Source: Colimorpha sp045222295
GTDB taxonomy: Bacteria; Bacteroidota; Bacteroidia; Bacteroidales; P3
Direction: 5' to 3'
Assembly (NCBI GenBank): GCA_045222295.1
Contig: JBGUXP010000006.1
Coordinates: 62,001-126,000 of the forward strand
Length of the DNA: 64,000 nucleotides
Shown: positions 56,861 through 64,000 of the stretch, one piece after another
How positions within the stretch are numbered: position 1 is the first letter of the stretch
Layout of the letters: each line of letters begins with the position of its first letter
Notes under the pieces: generated by a model
What the model was told of the DNA's origin: nothing
Database searches by the model: none
Seen by the model: the letters and a program-made list of their open reading frames with translations, nothing else
Translations under genes and position numbers: made by a program

Positions 56861-57898
56861 TTATTTCTGGAACAGTTTCTGCCAGTTCTTGTATTCGCGG
56901 GCTTTCCAGTCGGCGTTGTGGTAGGCGTAGGAGACGATGGCAGGGATGACGGTGGTGCCTTCGGCATAGACCATCTGCTGCAGTTCCTCGCTCACCTTGC
57001 CCCAGCTGCCGGCCTCGAGGAGGGTGCTGGAGGAGCAGGCGCCGTCGCGGACGTCGGCCACGGTGATCTGGATGGCGTATTTGTGCATGGGGACTTCCTT
57101 GCCAAGGATTTCGGCGCAGACGACGGTGTCTTGAGCAAAGTTCTTGGGGGTGCCGCCGCCGACCATGAAGAGGCCGCTCTCGGGGCTGTTCATCTTGATT
57201 TCGGTGAGCTCGAGGAAGTCGGCGACGCTGTCGATGCTGACATAGGGCTTGCCGGCCTGTTTGCGGAGCCACTGGTGCTTGCCGATACCGAAGCCGGCGC
57301 TGCTGTCGCTGAAGGCGGGGCAGAAGATGGGCACGCCACACTCGTAGCAGGTCTGGATGAGGCTCTCTTTTTTCACGCCATGACCATTGGCAAGCCATTT
57401 GCCTACCTCGTAGAGGAACTCGCGGCTGGAGTAAGGACGGCACTCGAGGGTGTCGGCGACATCACAGGTAGCCTGGTCGCAAGCCTGCAGCTCCTCCTCG
57501 TCGATGAAGGTATCATAAATACGGTCGATGTAGAGCTCGCGGAGCTGGGTGTCGGGGATGACGTTCTCCTTGGTGCCGATGTAGTGCTTGTAGCCGAGGG
57601 CCTCGAAGAGGTCCATGTCGATGATGCTGGCGCCAGTGCTGACGACGGCGTCGACCATCTTGTTGCGCACCATGTCGACGTACACCTGCATGCAACCGGC
57701 GGCGGAGGTGGAACCGGCGATGGTGAGGATGTTGGTGCAGTCCTTCTCGGCGATCATCTGGCAGAGGATGTCGGCGGCGCGGGCGGTGTCGCGGCTGGTG
57801 AAACTCATGTGACGCATGGCATCGATAAGCTCGGTGCTGTCGTACTTCTTGATGTCAATGTGCTTGACGGTTTCTTTCAGGAGGTCTTTCTTTTCCAT
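56861..57898 (-). CDS. Deoxyhypusine synthase-like enzyme
   Basis: A 345-residue NAD-dependent enzyme of the deoxyhypusine/homospermidine synthase family, which moves the aminobutyl part of spermidine. Visible family features: LTIAGSTSAAG (NAD site), VDAVVSTGASIIDMDLFEALG, CPAFSDSSAGFG, GLFMVGGGTPKNF, ITVADVRDGACSSSTL and the active-site Lys in EAGSWGKVSEEL. Bacteria lack the eukaryotic substrate eIF5A; bacterial members are thought to make homospermidine or to act on other acceptors, so the product here is open. It stands alone with its own terminator. Confidence 0.9.
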   Translation of the reverse strand: MEKKDLLKETVKHIDIKKYDSTELIDAMRHMSFTSRDTARAADILCQMIAEKDCTNILTIAGSTSAAGCMQVYVDMVRNKMVDAVVSTGASIIDMDLFEALGYKHYIGTKENVIPDTQLRELYIDRIYDTFIDEEELQACDQATCDVADTLECRPYSSREFLYEVGKWLANGHGVKKESLIQTCYECGVPIFCPAFSDSSAGFGIGKHQWLRKQAGKPYVSIDSVADFLELTEIKMNSPESGLFMVGGGTPKNFAQDTVVCAEILGKEVPMHKYAIQITVADVRDGACSSSTLLEAGSWGKVSEELQQMVYAEGTTVIPAIVSYAYHNADWKAREYKNWQKLFQK

Positions 57899-57954
57899 TG
57901 TATTATGTCTTTATTATTTGTCTCAAATAATAAGACAACGTGAAAAAAAATAAA

Positions 57955-58725
57955 TTATTGTATGAATTCAAGGAATTTTCGATTCTGGTCGTAGTAGATT
58001 CTTATGCGGCCGCCGTAGTCGAAGAAGTCGCAGATGGTAGCACCGTTGAGGGCTGCAATCAGGCGATCCTCCCAGCCCGATGGGTCGTAGATTTCGGTCG
58101 TACTCTCGATATGGAAATAGATATGGTCAGTGCGGTCAGGATCTATAAAATAATTGCCCTGGAGGTGGTTGATACCGCCGCCTTGGACTTCACCGTTCTC
58201 GTAGAATTGGAGCCAGAAGGGAATGGGACCGTTGCTATTCTCGGGGACCTCCTCCGTCCAAGGGCTGGTCGTGCGGTCGACGAAACGTTGCAGATGCCAT
58301 TTCTTGTCGGTGAGGGTAGGGATGGTGTCGGGATAGTTGCAGTAGATGGTGCGCACGCTAGCGGGGTCGATATTGTATTCCGAATAAGGAATTCCCATTA
58401 TTCCGCCCAACATACCTATACAGTTACCCTCACAGTCCATCAATGAAACGGTGCCGTCGTCACATTGTACACAGGTGTTGATAAGAAATCCCTGCTTGAC
58501 GGAATCATAAGTGCATACCGCTATCGAAGCTGCATGCTCCCCGCGCCACGACTCAAACAGGAGCACGGTTTGGTGGAGCCAATCCAGGTCGTCGAGCGGA
58601 TTGTCGACACCGCAATGGCAGGGGCCGTCATAAGAGAAATGCTTGTTGTCTGCACTTTTCGTGCAGGAGACCAACAATAGGGTAACAAAAGCAGAAAACA
58701 GCAAGAAGACAAGATGTTTTTTCAT
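57955..58725 (-). CDS. Lipoprotein of unknown function
   Basis: A 256-residue lipoprotein (MKKHLVFLLFSAFVTLLLVSC, Cys at about residue 21). The early mature part has a Cys pair (YDGPCHCGVDNPLDDLDWL) and further Cys (NTCVQCDDG, DCEGNC). A beta-rich part follows (LTDKKWHLQRFVDRTTSPWT, FWLQFYENGEVQGGGINHLQGNYFIDP in outline), whose W-x-L-x-x-F plus N-x-x-x-G-x-Y pattern resembles META/heat-shock-type lipoprotein domains. No family is assigned with confidence. The intergenic gap that follows upstream contains the inverted repeat pair at 58799-58938. Confidence 0.8.
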   Translation of the reverse strand: MKKHLVFLLFSAFVTLLLVSCTKSADNKHFSYDGPCHCGVDNPLDDLDWLHQTVLLFESWRGEHAASIAVCTYDSVKQGFLINTCVQCDDGTVSLMDCEGNCIGMLGGIMGIPYSEYNIDPASVRTIYCNYPDTIPTLTDKKWHLQRFVDRTTSPWTEEVPENSNGPIPFWLQFYENGEVQGGGINHLQGNYFIDPDRTDHIYFHIESTTEIYDPSGWEDRLIAALNGATICDFFDYGGRIRIYYDQNRKFLEFIQ

Positions 58726-58798
58726 GATGATAGTGTTTTAATTCACCTAAATAACGTAGAAAGATGAGAAATGTCACATCTTGACTGCAAAAAAAAAC

Positions 58799-58938
58799 AC
58801 ACACTCCTTCACCAGAGCAAACTCTGGTCCCCCTCCCCTAACTTAGTGGAGGAGTTTGATAGCGAGGCCTTACCAACAGGCTGTGCTCCATTAAGTTCGT
58901 GGAACTGGCAGGCGCTTGTGCCTGACTGAGGAGTGTGT
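58799..58938. repeat. 140-bp element: two inverted 53-nt palindromic units
   Basis: The ends ACACACTCCT (58799-58808) and AGGAGTGTGT (58929-58938) are perfect inverted repeats. Unit A (58799-58851) is the reverse complement of a sequence starting CTCCACTAAGTTAGGGGAG. Unit B (58886-58938) starts CTCCATTAAGTT and ends CTGACTGAGGAGTGTGT. Each has its own central hairpin (ACCAGAG/CTCTGGT and CAGGC/GCCTG). A single related unit lies in the aspartate kinase gene at 2851-2904. No target-site duplication is visible. The rest of the 58726-59017 gap shows no gene. Confidence 0.8.
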
Positions 58939-59017
58939 CAAGATTTTTTCTCAACCAGATGTGATATTTTTCATTTTTCTCCGTTATATTGGTAGAAACT
59001 TTTAAAGTTGACAATTT

Positions 59018-59488
59018 ATGAAGAAGACGTTTATTGCACTGGCAATGGTAACGGGGGTTATGGCTGCCGCCTTCTGGGGATGCGACAAACAAAATGCCAC
59101 CATCCCCGGAATCAGCAATGTCAGCATCTCCGACTGCCACTATCCCGACCCCGAGAGGTATACCAAAAACAGCGACGAAGATTCTGTTGTGGTCTCTTGG
59201 CCACATGCGGACGGCCCGATGGTTGTCACACATTACAACATGAATCTGGACTGCGGCTCGGACGAGCATATCGTGACTACGGTGGAGATGAACGGCGATG
59301 TCGTCATCGTGACAGAGCATGTGGGCGAACAAGGACTGACCGACTGTTTCTGCTTCTACGACAACACATTCCAAATCGACAACTTACCCCAGCGGCCCTT
59401 CACGCTGATTGTCCAGGAGGAAAGCGTCTTTATGGGCATTACAGGTGACACAACCGAGACAACCATTGTATACCAAGAATCGTTTTAG
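59018..59488 (+). CDS. Small lipoprotein of the third sigma region
   Basis: A 156-residue lipoprotein (MKKTFIALAMVTGVMAAAFWGC, Cys at about residue 22). The mature part has several Cys (SDCHYPDPER, NLDCGSDEH, TDCFCFYDN) and alternating strands (DSVVVSWPHADGPMVVTHYN, IVTTVEMNGDVVIVTEHVGE, RPFTLIVQEESVFMGITGD). No family is recognised. The next lipoprotein starts 45 bases downstream in the same direction, followed by a sigma factor, so these may form one unit. Confidence 0.75.
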   Translation: MKKTFIALAMVTGVMAAAFWGCDKQNATIPGISNVSISDCHYPDPERYTKNSDEDSVVVSWPHADGPMVVTHYNMNLDCGSDEHIVTTVEMNGDVVIVTEHVGEQGLTDCFCFYDNTFQIDNLPQRPFTLIVQEESVFMGITGDTTETTIVYQESF

Positions 59489-59533
59489 GAAATAAGGAGA
59501 GAGGAAATAAGACAAATAGTAAGTGGAGTTATT

Positions 59534-60439
59534 ATGAAGAAATATTTCATTTCCGTTGTGCTGCTGCTGACCTTGGCCGCTTGCGAGCGCACTGAAGACT
59601 TCCCCGTTGGCGGAAGTCCCTTCAACGGCAAATGCATGGCTGGACGTCCCATCATGCAGATGCGCTACGACCTTCATGAAGAGGGCGTGGAGGCTTCCAT
59701 CGACTCCCTGACCATCATCGATGTCTGGCGCTGGAATAGCCAAAGACAACTAACCGCCGTGGACTACGATACGGCAGGGAATTACTACCGCCGTGCTCTC
59801 TATACCCCTTTCAACGATACCTATCATTATGACGGGCAAGGCCGCCTGGAATCCATCGACTGTCATGGCTACATCGACCGCACTTGCCGCTTCTACTACC
59901 GAAACGGACTGCTGAGCCAAATCACCTATCCCTTCGGGAACAGCGACCGCCAGTACCGGACGGAGTTCCGTTATCGTTCAGGGAGCCAATATCCTTACGC
60001 CGTGATTTTCACCCATCCCCAAGAGGATTTCATGGTAGAACACTATGGTGACACCGTGGTGCAAACCTGGACACTGCAGTGGAGCGACGGCAACTTGGCG
60101 CGGGCCACGGCAGACTCGACAGCATGGTACTGGTCCGGCATTTCGCAGATAGACTACTACTACGACGACCACCCCAACAACCTGCAGGGTTTGTTCTTCA
60201 CCTCGCAAATTTTCCATGACGGCTTTGTGAACGAACCTACCAGCCTGTGCCGCAACAATCTGGTGCGCCGCGTGACTCACCACTCCAACCATGGAGAAAC
60301 CAACAGCGAAGAGACACTGTGGAACTACACCTACGGGCCTGACGGTTACCCTACCAGCGTCAACTACTCTTACAATACTATGTATTGGACCACCGTCTAC
60401 GTCACGAACCATATCACCTACGGAGAATTCACCAAATAG
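59534..60439 (+). CDS. Lipoprotein with YD-like beta repeats
   Basis: A 301-residue lipoprotein (MKKYFISVVLLLTLAAC, Cys at residue 17). The mature part has repeated short beta units with the pattern Y-x-Y-D/N-x-x-G-x-L (TYHYDGQGRLESIDCHG, FYYRNGLLSQITYPFG, WNYTYGPDGYPTSVNYSY), resembling the DUF4595/YD-type repeats of Bacteroidales lipoproteins. The ligand is unknown. The TAG stop at 60437 is followed in the same frame by an uninterrupted sigma factor reading frame (see 60488-60934), which is unusual. Confidence 0.8.
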   Translation: MKKYFISVVLLLTLAACERTEDFPVGGSPFNGKCMAGRPIMQMRYDLHEEGVEASIDSLTIIDVWRWNSQRQLTAVDYDTAGNYYRRALYTPFNDTYHYDGQGRLESIDCHGYIDRTCRFYYRNGLLSQITYPFGNSDRQYRTEFRYRSGSQYPYAVIFTHPQEDFMVEHYGDTVVQTWTLQWSDGNLARATADSTAWYWSGISQIDYYYDDHPNNLQGLFFTSQIFHDGFVNEPTSLCRNNLVRRVTHHSNHGETNSEETLWNYTYGPDGYPTSVNYSYNTMYWTTVYVTNHITYGEFTK

Positions 60440-60487
60440 TCCATCGACACAGAGAAGTTCATAAACGACGTTGTCTCGCTACAGCCC

Positions 60488-60934
60488 ATGATGCAACGTG
60501 TTGCGGCGAGATTCCTGCACGACGACGACCTGGCTGCCGACGCCGTGCAAGAAGCGCTAATCCAGCTCTGGCACAAACGGTGGCGACTGGGGATGATGAA
60601 AGACTGTCGCGGCTACTGCATAAAAACGCTCCACAACCGTTGCATCGATATCCTGCGGCAACAAGGACACGTCAGTATCCCATGGGAGGAGGCTGACCAG
60701 TTCCCTCTGCCAGATGACGACGCAGAGGCCTCTGAAGAGCGTTACCGCCGTTTGGAGACGGCCATCGCTACCTTACCACCTCAGCAGCAACAACTTATAG
60801 AGCTGAAATATGTGAAAGGACACAGCATCCACGAGATGGCTGAGTTGACGGGCCTCAGCGAGACCAATGTAACCACGCTGATGAGCCGCGCCTATGCCAC
60901 ACTCAGAAAAACAATGGATAATGGAATACAATGA
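60488..60934 (+). CDS. ECF-type sigma factor with an uncertain start
   Basis: From the ATG at 60488 the frame gives 148 residues. Region 2 (FLHDDDLAADAVQEALIQLWHKRW) and region 4 (LPPQQQQLIELKYVKGHSIHEMAELTGL, then ETNVTTLMSRAYATLRK) are clear. Just upstream, in the same frame, the codons read S-I-D-T-E-K-F-I-N-D-V-V-S-L-Q-P, which is the usual N-terminus of such factors (M-D-x-E-K-F-I). However, the expected ATG is ATC (60443-60445), and a TAG precedes it. So either translation starts inside at 60488, or at a non-standard codon, or the gene is damaged. It overlaps the next gene by 14 bases. Confidence 0.8.
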   Translation: MMQRVAARFLHDDDLAADAVQEALIQLWHKRWRLGMMKDCRGYCIKTLHNRCIDILRQQGHVSIPWEEADQFPLPDDDAEASEERYRRLETAIATLPPQQQQLIELKYVKGHSIHEMAELTGLSETNVTTLMSRAYATLRKTMDNGIQ

Positions 60935-62051
60935 CGACATAAAAAAACTCTTGCAGCAATATGGCAGGCAGCAGCAGCTTGTTTCGCATGTGCGACATCT
61001 GGCACACGTGCAGGCACGGCGGCGCGCATGGGTGGTGTGTACGCTGCTGGTGCTTCTGGGGTCGATAGGGATTGTCCGGATGCTTTCGACCTCACAGACT
61101 CTGGAGCAATCCCTTGTCGCCCAACAGGTGCGGACTGTTTCCGACAATACGGCTCCTGTTGTTGATGTAGCCACCGTGAAAGTTGAACCCAAATCAGTGA
61201 CTGCACCGACGAAGCCGTATAACAATCAAATCGCCATGATGGAGACTCCTGATACTCCCTTGCCATCAACTGTCGAAGAGCCTTCGTTGGTGGCAGCGAC
61301 ACTGCAAGGGGACACAGCTGACAGTTCGAACTTCAACGCTTGGACCGCCGACATCCTGCCGACACTTGCGGATTCTGCCGACAAGATGTCGGCGGTCCCA
61401 AAGGCCTTACCCTCCATCGACAATGTCAGCTATAGTGAATTACAACCTCCAGTCAAGCATAACAGCCGTCTCCATTTCATCTCCTCCGTCACAGCTTCGC
61501 TCACGCCGCTCTATGGCACAGGAGAATCCTCTACCTCAGATAACAACACTGCCGTGAGTGATGGACATTCGGTACTCTCGCCCTATGGTACCCTCATGGC
61601 CGATGTGGGTGCGGCTATCACCGTCGCGGGTAACGAACGGCACCACTTTGACATAGGCTTCACCCTCGGAGGCCACTACCAACAAGGGGAGCTATTGAGT
61701 GTGGGTTATGACCAGATGTTGGGAGTTGACGGGAGTGAATCCGAGGTTCTCGCCATGCAGTCGGAAGGAATTTACGGCTCCTTCAGCCTCTATGCAAGCT
61801 TGCCTCTCACCTTTAACATTGCCCCTCGAGACAATAATAGCGTTGGATGGAGCCTAAGCCTAACTCCTGCGCACAGTATATCGCTGTCGCATATGTTGGG
61901 AGGCATTGAACTCAATCCATGGCGGCTGACTTTGGGTGTAGGTGTACTATTCCCTAAAAGATATTTCCGTCGCGTCAGCCTCATCGCCAATCTTCTGCCG
62001 CTCTACCTCTCATATCCCATACATGAAATAGGTATTGAGATAGGCTTTTGA
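60921..62051 (+). CDS. Membrane protein with an anti-sigma-like head and a beta-barrel-like tail
   Basis: A 376-residue protein from the ATG at 60921 (MEYNDDIKKLLQQYGRQQQL). The N-terminal cytoplasmic part (about 45 residues) is short and charged. One membrane helix follows (about 47-63, WVVCTLLVLLGSIGIVRML), then a Pro/Thr-rich linker (about 70-170). The C-terminal part (about 180-376) has alternating strands ending in an aromatic residue (LHFISSVTASLTPLYG, HFDIGFTLGGHYQQG, WSLSLTPAHSISLS, SYPIHEIGIEIGF), like an outer-membrane barrel. It overlaps the sigma gene by 14 bases and is probably its regulator. I recall similar sigma/membrane-barrel pairs in Bacteroidota, but the mechanism is not established. 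Confidence 0.78.
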   Translation: MEYNDDIKKLLQQYGRQQQLVSHVRHLAHVQARRRAWVVCTLLVLLGSIGIVRMLSTSQTLEQSLVAQQVRTVSDNTAPVVDVATVKVEPKSVTAPTKPYNNQIAMMETPDTPLPSTVEEPSLVAATLQGDTADSSNFNAWTADILPTLADSADKMSAVPKALPSIDNVSYSELQPPVKHNSRLHFISSVTASLTPLYGTGESSTSDNNTAVSDGHSVLSPYGTLMADVGAAITVAGNERHHFDIGFTLGGHYQQGELLSVGYDQMLGVDGSESEVLAMQSEGIYGSFSLYASLPLTFNIAPRDNNSVGWSLSLTPAHSISLSHMLGGIELNPWRLTLGVGVLFPKRYFRRVSLIANLLPLYLSYPIHEIGIEIGF

Positions 62052-62055
62052 TTGT

Positions 62056-62379
62056 CTATGAAACTGCCTTCAGGCCGATGATAGATGCGGTGAGGGTGGT
62101 GATGAAGAGGAGGCGCCAGAAGGTGGCGGGCTCGTGGAAGATGAAGATGCCGACGAGCACGGAGCCGAGGGCCCCGATGCCTGTCCAGACAGGATAGGCG
62201 GTGCCGATGGGTATCGTCTCTGCTGCTTTGGCCAGCAGCACAGCGCTGAGGACATAGAAGAAGGCGAAACCGCCCATCCACTCCCAGTAGGGTAATCCGA
62301 TGAGCGCTTTGGTTTTTCCGAGACAGAAAGCAAAGCCTACCTCGCAGCAACCTGCCAGTATAAGTATTATCCAGTTCAT
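62056..62379 (-). CDS. SMR-family exporter, SugE/Gdx-like
   Basis: A 107-residue, four-helix small multidrug resistance protein. The conserved membrane Glu lies in ILAGCCEVGFAFCLGKT (about residue 13). AKAAETIPIGTAYPVWTGIGALGSVLVGIFIF contains the G-T-A-Y-x-V-W-T-G-I-G signature in its key residues, and the protein ends SIIGLKAVS. The Gdx (guanidinium exporter) and Qac-type branches are close; the short C-terminus and VWTGIGALG are compatible with Gdx. No guanidine riboswitch is seen upstream. The ATG lies right after a terminator hairpin. It is convergent with the sigma-linked gene ending at 62051. Confidence 0.9.
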   Translation of the reverse strand: MNWIILILAGCCEVGFAFCLGKTKALIGLPYWEWMGGFAFFYVLSAVLLAKAAETIPIGTAYPVWTGIGALGSVLVGIFIFHEPATFWRLLFITTLTASIIGLKAVS

Positions 62380-62382
62380 TGG

Positions 62383-62414
62383 AAAGGGGTGCTCCCGTTA
62401 GGGAACACCCCTTT
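62383..62414 (-). terminator. Hairpin after the cleaved-adhesin gene
   Basis: On the minus strand AAAGGGGTGTTCCC-TAAC-GGGAGCACCCCTTT forms a 14-base stem with one mismatch. It lies between the adhesin stop (62438) and the SMR start (62379). The following T-run is only three bases, so its efficiency is uncertain. Confidence 0.65.
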
Positions 62415-62437
62415 GGGGTATTACGGATTGCGAGACC

Positions 62438-64000
62438 TTATCTCACAATGAGTTTGCGGACGGCGTTGATGTTCTCGCCAGTCATGCGGACGAAGTAGGA
62501 ACCTTTGGCGAGGGTGCTCACGTTGAAGCGGAAGCTCTGGGCGGCGCCCTCCTGCTGCATCATCACGCGGCCGGTGAGGTCGAGAATCTGTACGTTGACC
62601 TTGCCCTCAATGCCTTCGGCGTTGACGCTTACCATCTCGCTGGCGGGGTTGGGGTAGAGGCTGATCATGTTGCTCTCCACCTCGTCGATGCTCACGCGCT
62701 CGGAACTAATCTTGATATCGTCGATATCGAGCATATACATGTCGGTAACATCGTGATGGCGGAAGGCAATATAGACGGTCTGGCCAGCGTATTGGGAAAG
62801 CTCGACATTGCGACCCACCCAATTCTTGGTGGCAGTGAAGTTGGCAGCAGCGGTGGTGAAGTCTTCAACGGTGTTGCCGGTGGTAGAGATGTAGACGCTA
62901 TATTTTTCAGCGGCGTAGTTGGAGTCCTGACCTTTCTCATACCAGCTGAGGATGAGGTTGGAGCCCTCGGGAAGCGCCATGGCGGGAAGAACCATCCAGT
63001 TGTCGGGAGTGAGGGGACCATAGTTATTGATGTAAGAGGCAGAGATGGCCAAGCCACTACTATTTTTGTGGCCTTTTATTTCATCGGAGTGAGAGATGGC
63101 CCAATTATAGCCATCGCCATCGGCGTCGATGAATTTCCAGCAGCCATAACCCTCGGTTTGCTCGAAGTCCTCACTCCAGGGGAATTCGGTAATGGCATCG
63201 CAGGAGAAGACGTTGACGGTGATGCTGGCGGGAGTGGAGCTGCCCACGCTGTTGTTGGCCACGACGGAGACGGTGTGCTCACCGTTGCCGGTGAAGCTAG
63301 TGGTCAGTGTGTTGCCAGTGGTGTTGACGGTGGCATTGTCGACACTCCAAGTGAAAGAGGTGGCCAACGGAGCATTGGCAGTAAAGGTGGCCTGTACGCC
63401 AGCCTCAACGGTGGTGGGTCCCTGCACGGTGACGGTGGGAACAAGGTCGAGAACCTTAACGGTGATGTCGTCGATATAGAGGTAATACTGGTAGTTGCCA
63501 TAGTAGTTGATGGCGACATATTTGGTGCCTTGGGGCAGGAGGAATCCTACCTCGGTCCATTCGGTGGCGGTGGTTTCGTAGGTGCCCAGCTCGACGGTGA
63601 AGGCATCGACAGCGTTGGTGGTGGTGGAAGCCAGCACGCGGAAGGCTTCTGCGTTGCGGTAGCCTTTGTACATAAACTTCACCATGTAATCATTGGTCTC
63701 GGGGAGGGCGAGTTCGGGACTGATGAGGTACTGGTTGTAGTCGCTGGCGCGGCTGTAGCTGCTGAAGCGGAAGCCGTGGGTGCCGGTGTAGTGGGTGGTG
63801 TCGAGACCGAAGCGGTCATCATTGGCGGGGTCATTGCTGATCATGTTCCAGCAGCGAATGCCGTTCTCAAAGTCTTGAGTGTAGGGGAAACTGTTAATGG
63901 CATTGCAGGAGTAGATTTCCGTGATGATGCTATCGGTGGCGGAGCCAGCGCTGTTTGATGCGGTGACGACGATGGTGTCGAAGCCATCGTTGGTAAAGGT
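62438..64000 (-). CDS. Cleaved-adhesin protein with a type A T9SS sorting domain, 5' end outside window
   Basis: The reading frame is open to the right edge. The Met codon at 63844 lies inside a domain, and residues further upstream (SAGSATDSIITEIYSCNAIN, FPYTQDFENGIRCWN) clearly continue it. Two cleaved-adhesin-type domains are visible (FPYTQDFENG to YLYIDDITVKVLD; FPWSEDFEQTEGYGCWKFID to YMLDIDDIKISSE). They are separated by an Ig/PKD-like repeat (TVTVQGPTTVEAGVQATFTA), and a further one precedes them. The last 75 residues (MISLYPNPASEMVSVNAEGI to AVRKLIVR) are a type A sorting domain. Such domains occur in gingipains and hemagglutinins. The protein is probably surface-exposed; its N-terminal activity lies outside the window. 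Confidence 0.88.
   Translation of the reverse strand, partial: TFTNDGFDTIVVTASNSAGSATDSIITEIYSCNAINSFPYTQDFENGIRCWNMISNDPANDDRFGLDTTHYTGTHGFRFSSYSRASDYNQYLISPELALPETNDYMVKFMYKGYRNAEAFRVLASTTTNAVDAFTVELGTYETTATEWTEVGFLLPQGTKYVAINYYGNYQYYLYIDDITVKVLDLVPTVTVQGPTTVEAGVQATFTANAPLATSFTWSVDNATVNTTGNTLTTSFTGNGEHTVSVVANNSVGSSTPASITVNVFSCDAITEFPWSEDFEQTEGYGCWKFIDADGDGYNWAISHSDEIKGHKNSSGLAISASYINNYGPLTPDNWMVLPAMALPEGSNLILSWYEKGQDSNYAAEKYSVYISTTGNTVEDFTTAAANFTATKNWVGRNVELSQYAGQTVYIAFRHHDVTDMYMLDIDDIKISSERVSIDEVESNMISLYPNPASEMVSVNAEGIEGKVNVQILDLTGRVMMQQEGAAQSFRFNVSTLAKGSYFVRMTGENINAVRKLIVR

Noticed and set aside
62383..62440. A guanidine riboswitch in front of the SMR exporter
   Set aside because: The only structure is a terminator-like hairpin belonging to the upstream gene; no conserved guanidine-riboswitch loop was seen.
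62753..63958. A 401-codon plus-strand open frame near the right edge
   Set aside because: It is the shadow of the cleaved-adhesin gene; low-complexity Gly/Val composition and no start context.

Overview
The window is chromosomal DNA of a Bacteroidota bacterium, most likely an uncultured Bacteroidales. Support comes from several independent signals: the Bacteroidota promoter (TAnnTTTG at -7, with TTTG 19-20 bases upstream in the best cases) in front of many genes; type IX secretion C-terminal sorting domains of both type A and type B; Bacteroidota-specific families (DUF4290, WbqC, DUF4175-like, PHP-type tyrosine phosphatase); a serine palmitoyltransferase for sphingolipid synthesis; and a MurA with Asp in place of the catalytic Cys. 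No phage, integrase, transposase or CRISPR array was seen.

Layout. 0-14 kb: a YD-repeat protein cut by the window edge, an unknown protein, smpB, aspartate kinase tail-to-tail with aroB, a U32 RNA hydroxylase-type protein, an MntP-like membrane protein, rsmA, a large TPR protein, two tRNA-Lys, a WbqC protein, mnmG and ybeY. 14-24 kb: an RsbW-like kinase, a 1135-residue coiled-coil membrane protein, an SDR, a sigma factor fused to a membrane segment, a probable sphingolipid pair (spt plus an acyltransferase-like gene), deoC and rpiB, nearly all on the minus strand. 24-42.5 kb: an almost wholly plus-strand housekeeping run (nadA, a YbaK-type deacylase, a pseudouridine synthase, DUF4290, murA, PHP phosphatase, purB, ABC exporter, a T9SS cargo protein, nadK, manA, a ZapB-like protein, zapA, a structured RNA, rny, lgt, gpmA), ending in tRNA-Ser, tRNA-Pro and tRNA-Arg. 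42.5-64 kb: envelope and accessory genes: T9SS cargo proteins, lipoproteins, a second and a third sigma locus, an SDR-type threonine dehydrogenase, a gingipain-like protease beside an S46 dipeptidyl peptidase, a fimbrillin-like lipoprotein with a C12 tract, a deoxyhypusine synthase-like enzyme, an SMR exporter and a cleaved-adhesin protein cut by the right edge.

Most notable observations. (1) A 53-54 nt palindromic unit occurs as an inverted pair in an intergenic region (58.8-58.94 kb) and as a single in-frame 18-codon copy inside the aspartate kinase gene. (2) Three intergenic palindromes are built from GTTC units spaced exactly 11 nt apart. (3) A homopolymer of 12 C lies between an ATG and an in-frame lipoprotein signal; 11 C would restore one 593-residue protein, so this looks like an ON/OFF switch. 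(4) Three ECF-type sigma loci each carry a different membrane partner design (fused, split, or beta-barrel fusion) and each has a neighbouring lipoprotein. (5) A structured RNA with mutually exclusive stems sits between zapA and rny. All functional statements rest on motif recognition by eye; no database search was run.
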